Positions 9,643-22,400 of a DNA stretch of 64,000 nt are shown one piece after another. The DNA comes from Bolinopsis microptera (Eukaryota > Ctenophora > Tentaculata > Lobata > Bolinopsidae). How positions within the stretch are numbered: position 1 is the first letter of the stretch; every line of letters begins with the position of its first letter. The stretch lies in the NCBI RefSeq assembly GCF_026151205.1, contig NC_087079.1:16238945-16302944 (forward strand), in the 5' to 3' direction. The position numbers were made by a program, and so were the translations under genes. The notes under the pieces were generated by a model that worked only from the letters and a program-made list of their open reading frames with translations, made no database searches and had not been told where the DNA came from.

Positions 9643-11130
9643 ATTTTTTAAAAAGGGCTCTAAGTCTGACCCTCTTAACTATAGACCAGTTTCTCTTACC
9701 TGTATTCTTTGTAAAGTTTATGAACAGTTTGTTAGATCCCATGTGTTAGAATTTTTAGAAGACCGTATTTCAAAGGACCAACATGGGTTTGTTAAAGGAA
9801 AATCTTGTTTGTCAAATCTTTTGGAGACTTTCGACACTATACTTAATTTAATAGATGAAGGTGCTCCTGTGGACTTATTTTATTTTGATTTTAGTAAAGC
9901 TTTCGATTCTGTTCCCCATTATCGCTTGATTAACAAGCTAGAGAGTCTAGGGATAACTGGTAAAGTTTTAGTGTAATTACAGATTTTATCTCAAATAGAA
10001 CTATGAGAGTGTGTGTAGAAGGTGAAACTTCAGAGTGGAAGATTGTATGGTCAGGAGTTCCCCAGGGATCAGTCCTTGGACCATTACTATTTGTGTTATT
10101 TATTAATGATTTACCAGATAACATTAAAAGTAAAGTTAAAATATTTGCTGATGATCTTAAGCTTATAGCTAATGCCTCCGAGCATGAAACTATAGCTAAT
10201 GATCTGAACGAACTAGAGATGTGGGAGAGTAAATGGCTTTTAAAGTTTAATCCTACTAAGTGTTCAGTAATGCATTTAGATGTTAACGATAACCCAAGAT
10301 CAAGTTATTCTCTTAATGGAGTTACATTGGCAGAATCTGTACAGGAAAAAGACTTGGGAGTTATAACCCATAACTCTCTGCTTTGGAATGAACAGATTAA
10401 GGCTTCAATATCTAAAGCCAACAGAATGATATGTTGGATTGTTAGAAATTTGATTATCAGGGAAAAATCTGTGATGATATCCATTTACAAAGCTTTGATA
10501 AGACCCCATTTAGAGTATTGTGTTCAATTGTGGAGTCCAGTTGCGGCTCATGGAAGTTGGGGGATCATCTTGGAGCTGGAGAGTGTCCAGAGGCGGTTTA
10601 CCCGTCTGATTGACGAGGTGGGTACTCTTCCATACAGTCGTCGACTGGAAATCCTCAATTTAACAACGCTGGCAGAGCGGCGAATACGTGGGGACCTCAT
10701 TGAATCTTTTAAAATGATAAGTGGTTTGGCCAATTACGGAGCTGGTTTGTTCAGTATGAGCAGATCTGGTTTTAATGTGGTATCAAACAGTAGATGCAGT
10801 AAAAGTAGCAGTAAAATGAAGAAAGTCCACAGTTCTTTTCTTCCGGAGAGGGTGAGACCTTATTGGAACAAACTCCCCTCGGATGTCAAGAATTGTGGGA
10901 CTGTGTTAAGTTTTAAAATAAGATTAGAAGCTTTCAAAAAAGAGACTATTTTAAACGGATCCGTAAATGATATTCATTTTTGGTATGTTTCGGACGAAGT
11001 ATTAGGGAAGATTGAGGGATTAAATTATGCTACTAATAAAGAGAAGCACAATGAATATCTTGTGTGTAATCCTCATGTTGCTAAGAAACGCTTTATTAAC
11101 TTATATAGTAGTGGAAAGTATGTAAATTAG
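9643..11130 (+). pseudogene. Reverse transcriptase of truncated LINE, one frameshift
   Basis: The frame open at 9743-9976 carries DQHGFVKGKSCLSN and YFDFSKAFDSVPH. The frame open at 10003-11130 continues with SGVPQGSVLGPLLF, the catalytic FADD and the C-terminal region ending NPHVAKKRFINLYSS. The two halves belong together and are separated by one small frameshift between about 9965 and 10000. The endonuclease and the start of the RT are missing. The catalytic residues persist, so inactivation is recent or the indel is a sequence error. Confidence 0.85.
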
Positions 11131-11235
11131 ATTCATTTTATCTTGGTTGTTTAGGCCAATAGATTTAAGATATTTTTAAAACTTTAGTAGATATATTTTT
11201 GATGATGTGTGATGATGTTTGTGTCATTATATTTT

Positions 11236-11262
11236 GATTTGATTTGATTTGATTTGATTTAT
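11236..11262 (+). repeat. GATTT tandem tail of LINE
   Basis: Consecutive GATTT units immediately downstream of the truncated LINE's 3' UTR, read as its replicated terminal repeat. Confidence 0.75.
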
Positions 11263-11670
11263 TATAGTAGTTCCATAGCACGATTTATGTCTTTAATTAT
11301 TTTAATTATTTATTAATGGTATTATACAACATTTTACATTTTATAATATCTAAAAGGTGGAAGTGAATGGAAGTATAATACAAAAAGTTATAATACAGGA
11401 AAATTGTAACATGTCAGAATTTCCCTTTATCACAACTTTTCGCATTAAGCTTCCATTCGCATTAAAATTTTGACTACTCAATCAAAACTCAAATAAATCA
11501 ACATCACTTGCTTCATATCTCACTCACCTAATATCTCCTACGATAATGACTTTTATCAACCACTTCATATCTCTGGCTGCAGGTAACATCACTGCGCACT
11601 GTGAAATTATCAAATTACGATATTGCTCGACATGAATATCTGTTAATATATTTTTAATACTGTCAAATAG
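11263..11670. other. Intergenic or intronic spacer
   Basis: AT-rich sequence between the LINE tail and the exon at 11671. A pyrimidine-rich AG (CTCTGGCTGCAG, ending 11582) looks like a splice acceptor but runs into an in-frame stop before the open exon, so it is not used in the model. Confidence 0.3.
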
Positions 11671-11881
11671 TGTCACCCTGATTTTGTATGTGGAAGATCC
11701 ACTGTGTGCTAGGAATGTTTCTGTTCATATAAGGCAATCTTCTGAAATGCTCATTGTAAACTACAATGATTCAGATTTACCATTTGCCTGTGTATTCGAG
11801 AGAAGAAACCCCAGAAGCACATACCTTCATATTACTGTCCCTTCATATTACCTTCCTCGACCCATGACCCCTAAAATTCAG

Positions 11882-11889
11882 CCTGACAA
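11882..11889. repeat. Left 8-bp target-site duplication of hAT
   Basis: CCTGACAA immediately before the element; the identical octamer is at 13110-13117. Confidence 0.9.
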
Positions 11890-13109
11890 CAGTGGCGTAA
11901 CAAAGGGCCCCGCTGACCCAGCTGTGCAGAGGGGTGCCATATTAGAGAAGCGCCAAATCGTCGTTTGAATGTGGGACAATTTTGAAAAACCTAGCTACAG
12001 TACTAGCAAAACTGTGCAAGAGATTTTGCGCAAGAGATTTTGCCGGCGTATCCTTTAAAATCTCCTAATTTGTCTAATTTTAGGGAGGGGCTCTAAAAGG
12101 GGAGGAGTGCCGATAGGGGGGGCCAGAGGCTCGTGGGAGCCCACATGTTTTACATATTACAGTTACACACAGGGCCTGTATGTAATGTGTAACAGTTGAC
12201 AGCAAGCAAAAACGGAATCTTATAAAATGAGTGAAATAGGACACCACACGTGCATGATCTCAGCCGCGCAGTATGATAGCAGATAGTTTAGAATAAAACA
12301 AATATTCAAAATAAAACAAATATTATATTCAAATCTCTTTATTCAACAATATTAAATCATTATAGGGACCTAATTTGTGACTTGATCGATATGTTAGGGC
12401 TATTCTGTTAGCTGATGCTGACAGGCACCGCATGGGGCAGAGACTTAGGACCATTATGCTGGAGGCTTACAATGACCCTTTTTGAACCCCATGGCAGTGC
12501 TAGTTTTATTATGGTACAAATTGTAAAGCGAAGTTATGAAAACGATCAGGTCACTCCTGTTTTACACTATCAACAGCTACTTAAAACAACCTAGATTGTA
12601 CAACTCACTTTGAAGATTAAACTACGTTAAGTGATGAGCTTCTTGAGGTTCTAATAGTTCATTCAGACAAGAAGTTTTACTTTTCAAATTCAGTCGTTCA
12701 AGCTGCCTGAGTTCAGGAAGTTTGCCAAAGGGGCCCAGGAATTCTGGTCACCTTTACACTGGGGCGAGAGAATAACTTTTTTTACCTTTGATTTGAATAC
12801 ACCATGAGTCATTTCAAGGTCGTTCAGTGCCAACATCTGACGGAATGAATTCCAAAGGCAACTAGATTGGTAAACGAAACTGATTGAGGGCATGGTTGTT
12901 ATAAGAAGAGTTTCTTTCAGTTCAAATTGCAGGGTGTCGTGGACACCCTGGTTGATGTGCTTTGTAGCCATTTGCAATTAACTGTGTGTTAAAACTGCAT
13001 GGCTGAGTCGTCTAAACGAGGATTGGACACCTTACAACATGACTTCACAAAGATCATGCGTGCGCTTACATTCGAACGTTTGAGTAGAGGGGGCAACGTT
13101 ACGCCACTA
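11890..13109 (+). mobile_element. Non-autonomous hAT transposon (1,220 bp)
   Basis: Left end CAGTGGCGTAAC and right end GTTACGCCACTA are 12-bp inverted repeats with one terminal mismatch, giving the CAG/TAG start usual for hAT. It is flanked by a perfect 8-bp duplication (CCTGACAA), the size made by hAT transposases. No transposase is visible inside. The minus strand at 12690-12977 resembles the C-terminal tail of a LINE pol protein, so the element may have acquired a LINE fragment. It interrupts a coding frame. Confidence 0.88.
12690..12977 (-). pseudogene. LINE pol C-terminal fragment inside the hAT element
   Basis: The reading SFVYQSSCLWNSF...GVFKSKVKKVIL matches the ending common to CR1/Jockey-type pol proteins (a Phe/Tyr, LWNSLP, then FK..LK). 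No RT motif is visible. It is probably a fragment captured by or inserted in the hAT element. Confidence 0.4.
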
Positions 13110-13117
13110 CCTGACAA
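13110..13117. repeat. Right 8-bp target-site duplication of hAT
   Basis: CCTGACAA, identical to 11882-11889. Confidence 0.9.
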
Positions 13118-13481
13118 CTCCCTCATAACTTTAAAGTGTAGTTTTCGTTGTGGTGCTTATTCGAATCGAACAGCTGAGTGCCATCCTGCCCTGTTAACTA
13201 TCATTCTAACTATAGTGTCCATTGTCCAATGATTCTTTTAAAATCGAAATTTTCTCCATTGATGTTTTTGATAATATCGATATACCAGGAATAATTTAAA
13301 AAAATTCATATTCAATGGATCAAATTAGTAAGAAGATGTTCGTCATTGATTATTCTTTTTATTTACTTATTTATTTATCGAATTTTTATCTAATGTTAAT
13401 TTTCCTGTATTTTTGGGATGTCTATAAATTTATATACATAATGAACTGAGATGATCACAATAATTTTTGATAGGCATCAGG

Positions 13482-16400
13482 ATGTTGCTGTTTATTCTAT
13501 TGAACCTGTTTTGGAAAGCAACTGGAGAAGTGTACAGCTCTTATGAGAATGTAAGGCATATCAACAAGATCGAGAATCAACTGGTGAGAAAATTTACAAC
13601 TGGCTGCTGTGATGAATCTAGTATTCCTTAAAAATTCCCTAAAGCCAACTCTATATTGTTGTTTGTAATTATGGGCCCAATTGCTAAATGGACACCTTTC
13701 GGACGCAGATGACCGTGTGCCTTGGCTTCTATATCCCTGTGTTTCAGATGATCTAGTAATTGTGTCAACAGAAAATTATATTAAGAGAACACTTGCAATA
13801 CAGCCAGTCTTCAACATAAAGATCTGTGCTGACTTTTAAAATTAATCAATAACATTCCAGCATCATTGGTTACTTTCTTAAAAGTACTTCTTCCAGGTGC
13901 AATTGCTTGGGGATTACATCTCGGAAGAACGTGAGCGTCTCAACACGTTGGAACGGTTTCAGCAGTATGTTGCAGACAGTAAAAACTATACAGAACCAGA
14001 CTCATACATTAGCTACCCTACCAATCAGGTTTTTGGCATAAAAACTTTAACTCCACACTTTGTTATTTTGAGTTCAATTCCTCTAATTTAAGACCATTCA
14101 AGTTTTTTGGGTTCTTAACAAATTTTTCATAAATGCATTTGTCTTTTTTGTTTCAGTTTAATGTGATACATAGATTTGTTGCGGACTGGAATAACCTGCA
14201 AGAATGGACAAATAGTAGGAGCGAGGCCATCACTTCAGCATACCAAAATTACAGACAATATTTTCCTGGCCAGAATGATGTCAAAGGTAAGGACATTATA
14301 TCAGCAAACTTATTGGTGAAGCAGCTAAGTTTTGGCTTTTTTTCCTTTCTCCCGCTACGGGACCAAGTACTAACTAAACTTGTTGTTACACCAGTTTAGC
14401 GACTTAAACTAATTCGGGGAAAGGGGTTTCATCGCATCGAATCAAACATATTTTCTTCAGGAGCAATAAAAGCTATACATCGACTGCAGGATATTTACAA
14501 AATCAAAGCTGGCCACTTTTCTAGGGGAGATCCACTGGGTAGGTACTGTTGCCTACACTCTGTTACCATGACAGTACATTTCGTGTGTTTCACATACTGG
14601 GAAACACACGAAACCACTAATTTGTGTTCATGACACTTAAATTGCAATTAGTAAGCTTTATCAAAAAGATAATGAGGCAATATATTAGCAAGGGCCCGAA
14701 TATTAAAAGGTATATTACCTTTTATTAATTACACTATTAGTTTAATTTGGGGCAGCATTCAATGACAGGTTCGGCTACAAGACCATTGAGAACCTGGCAA
14801 TGTAACAAGTAAATACGTCATCAAGTAAATATGATAGATGTAAGCACAGTAAGAAATCAGAGTAGCTTCGATATTTAGGAGCCAATACAAAAAATGCCCA
14901 ACTATGAAAAAAACGTGATTCAAGAAAGTGATCAAGAAATGCTAAAATGCACTAATTAACGGATTGTGCTATTTTTCTTTTGTCATCTCAGGAATGTTTG
15001 TTAAAATTGTTTAACTCAGTCTCCTCTGATCTGCACTTAGTCAAGAAGGGCAAGTAGAAACAATAGCGGCTGCCATTGAACTTTCAGTTTGCTATTGTTC
15101 AATCATGGTGCACAAAGTATCGACCTAGCTTCTCAAACAAGGGGGACAACATAGCTATTACAGTGCCCTTGAGAGAGATAGTGTTTACAAGATACATTAT
15201 TTCTGTAAAATTCTGAAAAGTAGGTATTTATTTAAATCGTGCATCGTGCGAACGTATTCAAAATGTACGAGTTAGATATTTAATAACGGTTAATGCCGTC
15301 TGTTCATACTACTCGTACAGCTGGTACATTTCTGATCCCTCTGTGTTTCAGGGCCTGGAGACGGTGGCTTGGTGAGAGGACAACCCCTTAACATTAAGGC
15401 TCTCCTGCTATTTGTTAAGGATGCATATGAAAATGAAGGTAAGGTCACTTAACTCTTACGCACATTCACTTCAATTGTACTATTTACTTTAACTTCCAGG
15501 TTGCAATTAACTTAGAAACCTGTTGTCTCAATAATTTTAAAAAGCCATTTATATATTTTAGGTATTAATTAATTCTCCAATCTCTAGAGTGGCGGAAGTG
15601 TGCAGGTTGGGGACAACAAGCCTACTATCAACTCCAAACATTCCGAGAACACGACCCTTCCACCACAATATGGTTCGACATCACTGACCACTTTGCTTTC
15701 TGTTTGTATAAAACTGGTAAGCTATGCTTCTGTTTTGTTTAATAAATTTGCTGGAATTAAAAAAACTGGGGATTTTTAGCGTTAAAGACGAATAATAGAA
15801 TATCAAAAGGGGAATTCAGCTGAATATGCTGAAAATGCTGAAATATTACAGAGGAAATACAGCACGCTGTGGAGATAACTACTGAAATGATGGTTCACTA
15901 TCCTGACCATGATCGACTTAAAGGCAATATGAAGTTCTTCAAAGGGCTTGTTGAAAAGGGAGAAGTTGCTGTTGACGAATCCAGAGGTATGTACCACTAC
16001 CCACCTTTTATTAAACGTTTTATTGATTACTAAAGTGTTCTACTGCAAATGATTAGATATTTAAAAGTCTTACAAATCCTTTCTCCAAGTTCCCACCATC
16101 ACTATCATCATCCCATGTCTACCTAAGACTTCAAACTACTCTACCTTTCCGATATTGTCATCTCCCCTTTTTATCCAGCTCTTTCACCTGACATCAGTTA
16201 TACTTAAATGAGCACATATTGACGTTTTGACACAGTATCTCTAGTTATACAATTCAAAGAAGCAGACCGTGAATCTTGATGTCGTGAAGATTATAATGGT
16301 AAAACTCTTTTCCTGCTTTAAACATGAAACATACTATTAAATTGCTAATAATATGTGTGTTTTAGGGAAGAGAAGTGTGGTATCGGAGCCTCTCCCCAGT

Positions 16401-19400
16401 CTTGAAGAGGATGGCGAGGTAGAGGTGGAGATAACATACGTTCCTAAGCTGTACCCTGGGGCTGACCAGACTATACTGTCAGAGGAGACGATTGAGGATG
16501 AAATTCAGGACAGGCACTATAAGAAGTGGGGCGAGAGGTACTGTTGCTTTTATTCTTTACACTTGTTTAATTTAATTAAGAGAGGTACTGTTGCTTTTAT
16601 TATTTACACTTGTTTAATTTAATTCACTATAAGAAGTGGGGCGAGAGGTACTGTTGCTTTTATTATTTACACTTGTTTATAAGAAGTGGGGCGAGAGGTA
16701 CTGTTGCTTTTATTATTTACACTTGTTTAATTTAATTCACTATAAGAAGTGGGGCGAGAGGTACTGTTACTTTTATTATTTACACTTGTTTAATTTAATT
16801 AAGAGAGGTACTGTTGCTTTTATTATTTACACTTGTTTATAAGAAGTGGGGCGAGAGGTACTGTTACTTTTATTATTTACACTTGTTTATAAGAAGTGGG
16901 GCGAGAGGTACTGTTGCTTTTATTATTTACACTTGTTTAATTTAATTCTGAAAGTACCTGTCTACCGTTACTTTTATTGTTTACACTTGTTTTACTTAAA
17001 ATCTGAAAATAATAAACTATGGACAGGAGCGTATGTAGTTTATGTACTGAACAGATTTTATTTTAATATTGTTGATCCAGGAACAGTTTCATCATACTTC
17101 GATAGTTTTCATCACTTTCACGTAATTCTACTGAACATCTTCTGTACTAATTTTGTAACACCCGTTATTTTATTTTCTCCTGGGTCCTTGATACTTTAAT
17201 TATGGCAAGTTATGCGAGGATTTTGAATAACTTTTAAAAAGTACATGACAAAATGTGAGGGCGTGTGGACATATCAGTTGGAAATCATGGAATGTTTTGA
17301 AATATTTCAAATTTAGCGCTTTCTCGAACCCCTACTAATGCGCTAATCCTACTCGAGAGGTTATCTAATATAGTGTGGCAGTGTAGTAGTAGTAGTAGTA
17401 GGGTGGTTTATACGTGTAGTAGTAGGGTGGTTTATACGTGTAGTAGTAGGGTGGTTTATACGTGTAGTAGTAGGGTGGTTTATACGTGTAGTAGTAGGGT
17501 GGTTTATACGTGTAGTAGTAGGGTGGTTTATACGTGTAGTAGTAGGGTGGTTTATACGTGTAGTAGTAGGGTGGTTTATACGTGTAGTAGTAGGGTGGTT
17601 TATACGTGTAGTAGTAGGGTGGTTTATACGTGTAGTAGTAGGGTGGTTTATACGTGTAGTAGTAGGGTGGTTTATACGTGTCTTCTGTTACATGTTAAGC
17701 CTCTGAGTGTTAAATAAATGCAATATTAAAATGATATGGTATGTTGTAAGAGTCAACTGTTACCCTCGCTCTCGAGGAGTTACATTTTAGCGCATGTACT
17801 GGTAGTGGAGATGGAATTTCAAAATTTGTACGGAATTACTGGAAGTTTGTGGATTCTTCGGAGGTGGAGACTGGAGACGCATTTAAAGCTATTAAATTAT
17901 TAATAAACTTGTAAAGTGTGACGATATAATAAGCTAAAGCTATTAAATAATTAATAAACTTGTAAAGTGTGACGATATCACCACATTCCTCCCCAACAAG
18001 GATAAAGAAGTATAAGAAGTTGTGTAAAGAACGTCCTGCACTCACTCCCCAGATCAAGCAGCAGATAGAAAGACTTACCTGTTATTACAAACAAAACACA
18101 CCCAGGAGCTACCTAAAGCCCATTAAAGTTGAAGTTGTGAGTACTTTATTAACTCTTATTAAGTTAACTTTTCTTTCCACTCCTTATCAATTTTCATGGT
18201 TACTGTCTTTATAATATTCAACTTATTTTAGAAAATGTTGCACTTACAAAGTATTTAAAAATTTAACATTTTTAAATATCAAAGTGAACTTTAAAAATGT
18301 TAAACATAATATTTAAAACAAATTTCCGTGGTTTTAATTAATATCTACTATCTAGGTCTGGCCTTCCCCCCGGATTGTCGTATTCTACGACATAGTTAGT
18401 GACGAGGAGGCTAATATAATGATGGAACTCGCTCAACCTCATTTGAATAGAGCGACGGTGCACAACAAGAACACAGGTAACTTAACCTTATTTCAAACTC
18501 ATTTCAACTTCATTTCAACCTCATTTCAGCCGAGCGCAGCTAGCATCAATCACCGATAATGTACACATTATAGGTATACTATATACATACATCGTCGGTG
18601 AACCTGATAGACGCCGCACGAATAACAAACGTGTAATATAATCAGTATTATTAAAAACTGAAAAAAACACATCGTTGACCAATGACCATACATGTGATAC
18701 AACTGGTTAAAAAACCTCAATTTTTTATCAATGATCATGTGATGTTACACGTTATGTTACACGTTATGTTACACGTTATGTTACACGTTATGTTACACGT
18801 TATGTTACACGTTATGTTAGACGTGATGTTACACGTTATGTTACACGTGATGTTACCAGTTACACGTTATGTTACACGTTATGTTACACGTTATGTTACA
18901 CGTTATGTTACACGTGATGTTACCAGTTGCACGTTATGTTACACGTTATGTTACACGTGATGTTACACGTGATGTTACCAGTTACACGTTATGTTACACG
19001 TTATGTTACACGTTATGTTACACGTTATGTTACACGTTATGTTACACGTTATGTTACACGTTATGTTACACGTTATGTTACACGTTATGTTATACGTTAT
19101 GTTACACGTGATGTTACACGTTATGTTACACGTTATGTTACACGTTATGTCACACGTGATGTCACACGTCATGTTACACGTTATGTTACACGTCATGTTA
19201 CACGTTATGTTACAAGTTATGTTAAACGTTATGTTACAGGTAAATTAGAGAACGCTGAGTACAGAGTGAGCAAGACAGCGTGGCTAGATGACGACATGAC
19301 TGAGGACAAGGGGCGGATCGTCCGCAGGATAAACCGGAGGATGGAAGACGCTACGGAGCTCAGTCACGACTACGCAGAACTCGATCAGGTCAGTATAGTG

Positions 19401-22400
19401 TCCGCTACTCAACCAGTATTTTATGTGTTTCAACCAGTGTTTTAACCGTTACACAACCAGTATTTTAAGTGTTACAACCAGTGTTTTAACCGTTACACAA
19501 CCAGTATTTTAAGTGTTACAACCAGTGTTTTAAACGTTACACAACCAGTATGTTATGTGTTACAAGTTACAACCAGTGTTTTAACCGTTACGTGTTATGT
19601 CATATGTCTCTAACACTTAACAACTTGTATGTGCAATAAAACTACATGGTTAAAAGTAATAAGTATTATATTGCTATTTGCTAATAAGGAGTGTGTAATA
19701 TTGAAAGTTAATATCCCAATGAAAATTTGCATTTTGTTTCCAAATCCAATTAAGAAAGGTATTTTTATTCCCAATTATATCAAAAGAAATATTCTAAGAA
19801 TGTAAAAGTGCCTTTTATCGCACTAAGATACCATTAAACGTACGATGTGCGTAGTCAAGATTTGATAAACATGCCATGCTTGATGCTACTAAAGAAGTGT
19901 CCCTGTTGAAAATTTAAAATTGGAATTTCCGATTAACTTTTCCAATCGTCCAGTAACCTGCGTACTTTAGATTTAGGGATTAGCATCGTTGATGAGAGAT
20001 TCTTCCCATGATTCAACATTTTTTGCGAACTTCCTGAAGTAATGAAACTTTTAGTGATACGAATAAGTCCCTTCCATAAAGTAAGTGGATAAATCAAATA
20101 AGAAAAATTTCATGTTTTCAATCACATCAAAAGTCAAAACAAAATCAACTATTAAATTTCATTGTTGCAAACCTCCAAAATACACAATTTAGTTCAACTT
20201 CGTTGTCGCAGATCAAATCCACCAAAGCATTCCTGATTCTGTCAAAAATCTGGAATTCTTTACGAGTCATTTCCTGCTCCATGTTCTTGTCGGCGTCATT
20301 TATCAAGGCATCCTTAGTTTCTTGATCAGCAAGGTCCTCCTCCTCCACATCTTTCTCTATCAGGTATTTTTGTAAGGGTTCAGATTTGGTTGAACTAACA
20401 CTGCTGAGATAAATTGAAATCACCTCAATGGTATGCCACATAAGCTTCACGCCATTCACTGCTTCCGGTTTGCCCAATTCTTCCAGGAGAGATTTGTACT
20501 TTTCTGTGTGAGAGTCTGATGGTATGGTTGCTGTCTTTGTCAGTGCAGTCACCATGAGAAATAGAGCCATACACGAAATCTTAAACATTTAACCTGCTGC
20601 TGTATTTCATCCATCAATAATTATTAGCGCAAGTCGGCATGCAAATTGTTTTTACTTAATTAACTCAAAGCGGTTGAGTTTCTAACGAAATTGTACTTGA
20701 AGTTGTACTAAGTAACAGCCATGTATCAGTGAAAATGTTTTAGAAAAGAAGAATAAAATCTGTAAGTACAAGACTTGTACTGTAAGTACTGTAAGTACAA
20801 GACTTACAACTTACTTACAGATTTTAGAGATCAGCCTTGGCCGTACAAAAATAAGGGCGAACCAAGGTACGGCCGGGGTCTCGATAACTTTAAAGAGGAA
20901 TTCAAATAGGTTGTACAAGAACTGAACTCATCTTACAGATATCATGCATTTAAAAGAATTGCTACTCTAAACCTTCCTCAACAACGTGTCGCATGGGAAG
21001 TTTTCTATTGTTGGGAGGGTAACCCAATTACTGCTGAAAATCCCCCCTTCCCCTAAAACTAACAATAAGAGGAGAACGGTAAACAAAGAAATCGCGAAAG
21101 GGAGATTTAGTAAACGACCTCACGGAAGATTATCTATTGCGTAAAGTGCCCAATTATATAAGAACCATCATCAACTTTACTGTAAAAACAGTAATAAACC
21201 ACACTACTATTTTCTGAAATCAAACAATTCTCCACCTAATATCACCTCAACTATCGAATGCCATCAATTATAATTTACACCAACTCCTTTTCAAAATAAA
21301 ACAATCTATAAACATCAGATTCTCCCACCCCTCCGTGTCCCTAATGGCAAAATGGAGTGAGTGTACAGTGCCATCGCATCTGAAAGATAATTTTATATTG
21401 TAATTGCATGTGTGCAAAAAGTCAAAATTTGCACCATTTAGGACACCCTCAAATCGACGAAAATTAGTTTAAACATCAGGGGTATATACTTTGAAGGTGC
21501 AAAATTTAACAAGCATGCGTTCTCACCTGGTCTAACGATCGGGAAACGGAGCAGCAGTTCGAGTGACGTCATAGTCACTTGACCTCAGACCCAATCAAGT
21601 GGGGTGCAGCCTGGGTGCTCCATCTCGAGGTGACGTATGACAACTCGTCAACCCAATCCATGTCTGGAAAACTGAAAAATGTTCGAGATGATAATACTGT
21701 ACATACAGGCCGCAGAATAATGAGTACTACTAGATCCCGTTGGAACTAATTTGATCCATGATATCACGAAAGGCCCTAATAACCAGTGTTTTATCCGTTA
21801 CACATCCAGTGTTTTATCCGTTACATAACCAGTGTTTTATCCGTTACATAACCAGTGTTTTATCCGTTACATAACCAGTGTTTTATCCGTTACATAACCA
21901 GTGTTTTATCCGTAACATAACCTGTGTTTTATCCGTTAAATAACCAGTGTTTTATCCGTTACATAACCTGTGTTTTATCCGTTACACAACCAGTGTTTTA
22001 TCCGTTACATAACCTGTGTTTTATCCGTTACATAACCAGTGTTTTATCCGTTACACAAGGCATCATGTAGCCGGTGGGCCCGACATGATACGACATATCT
22101 TGACACGTCGGGGTTTGTCGGGATTTGTCTGGGTTTGTCGGGGTTTGTCGGGGTTTGTCGGGGTTTGTCAGGGTTTGACGGGGTTTGACGGGGTTTCCGG
22201 TTTGTCGAGCCTGGAGGCTTTTTTTTTTTTTTTTTTTTTTGAGTCTCCCAACAAAAAGCCGAGACGGATTCATCAAGCTTTACGTGGAAAAACACTATAC
22301 AAGAAGGCCTCATGTAGCCGGTGGGCCCGAGGCAAAACCCCTCGACAAACCCCGACAAACCCCGTTTGTCGGGGTTTGTCGGGATATGTCGGGGTTTGTC

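Larger units (their letters stand above)
9640..11262 (+). mobile_element. 5'-truncated CR1-like LINE with GATTT-repeat tail
   Basis: Begins abruptly inside the reverse transcriptase (FKKGSKSDPLNYRPVS in the reading at about 9640) and ends in four to five GATTT units at 11236-11262. A 5' truncation plus a short tandem 3' tail is typical of target-primed LINE insertion. The reading frame is broken once near 9970. It is a different subfamily from the intact element just upstream, as the RT and C-terminal sequences differ widely. Confidence 0.8.
11671..13232 (+). pseudogene. Host terminal exon split by a hAT element
   Basis: An open frame without its own ATG runs from about 11671 (after an AG at 11669-11670) through a sequence with several Cys and NVS/NYNDS possible glycosylation sites, to codons for PDN at 11889. 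The hAT element interrupts here. After it and one copy of the target duplication, the same frame resumes with NSLITLKCSFRCG and stops at 13230-13232. The C-terminus ends in a hydrophobic run (ALLTIILTIVSIV), like a GPI-anchor signal or membrane tail. The family is not recognised. With the insertion the frame instead reads into the element and stops at 11966-11968, replacing the hydrophobic tail. The upstream exons are not identified, and the P4HA gene follows on the same strand. Confidence 0.55.

Noticed and set aside
16641-17199. Frames with repeated KKWGERYCCFYYLHLF
   Set aside because: Read-through of the splice-donor minisatellite in intron 8; only the first copy belongs to exon 8.
17373-17717. 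Open frame repeating SSRVVYTC
   Set aside because: Produced by the 24-bp intronic minisatellite; unit length is a multiple of three, so the frame stays open by chance.
18739-19239. CRISPR-like array
   Set aside because: No unique spacers between units; it is a simple minisatellite in a eukaryotic intron.
18682-19445. Open frames on both strands repeating four-residue words (MLHV, TRYV, ITCN)
   Set aside because: All derive from the 12-bp array in P4HA intron 10. Only 19240-19388 is coding, as exon 11.
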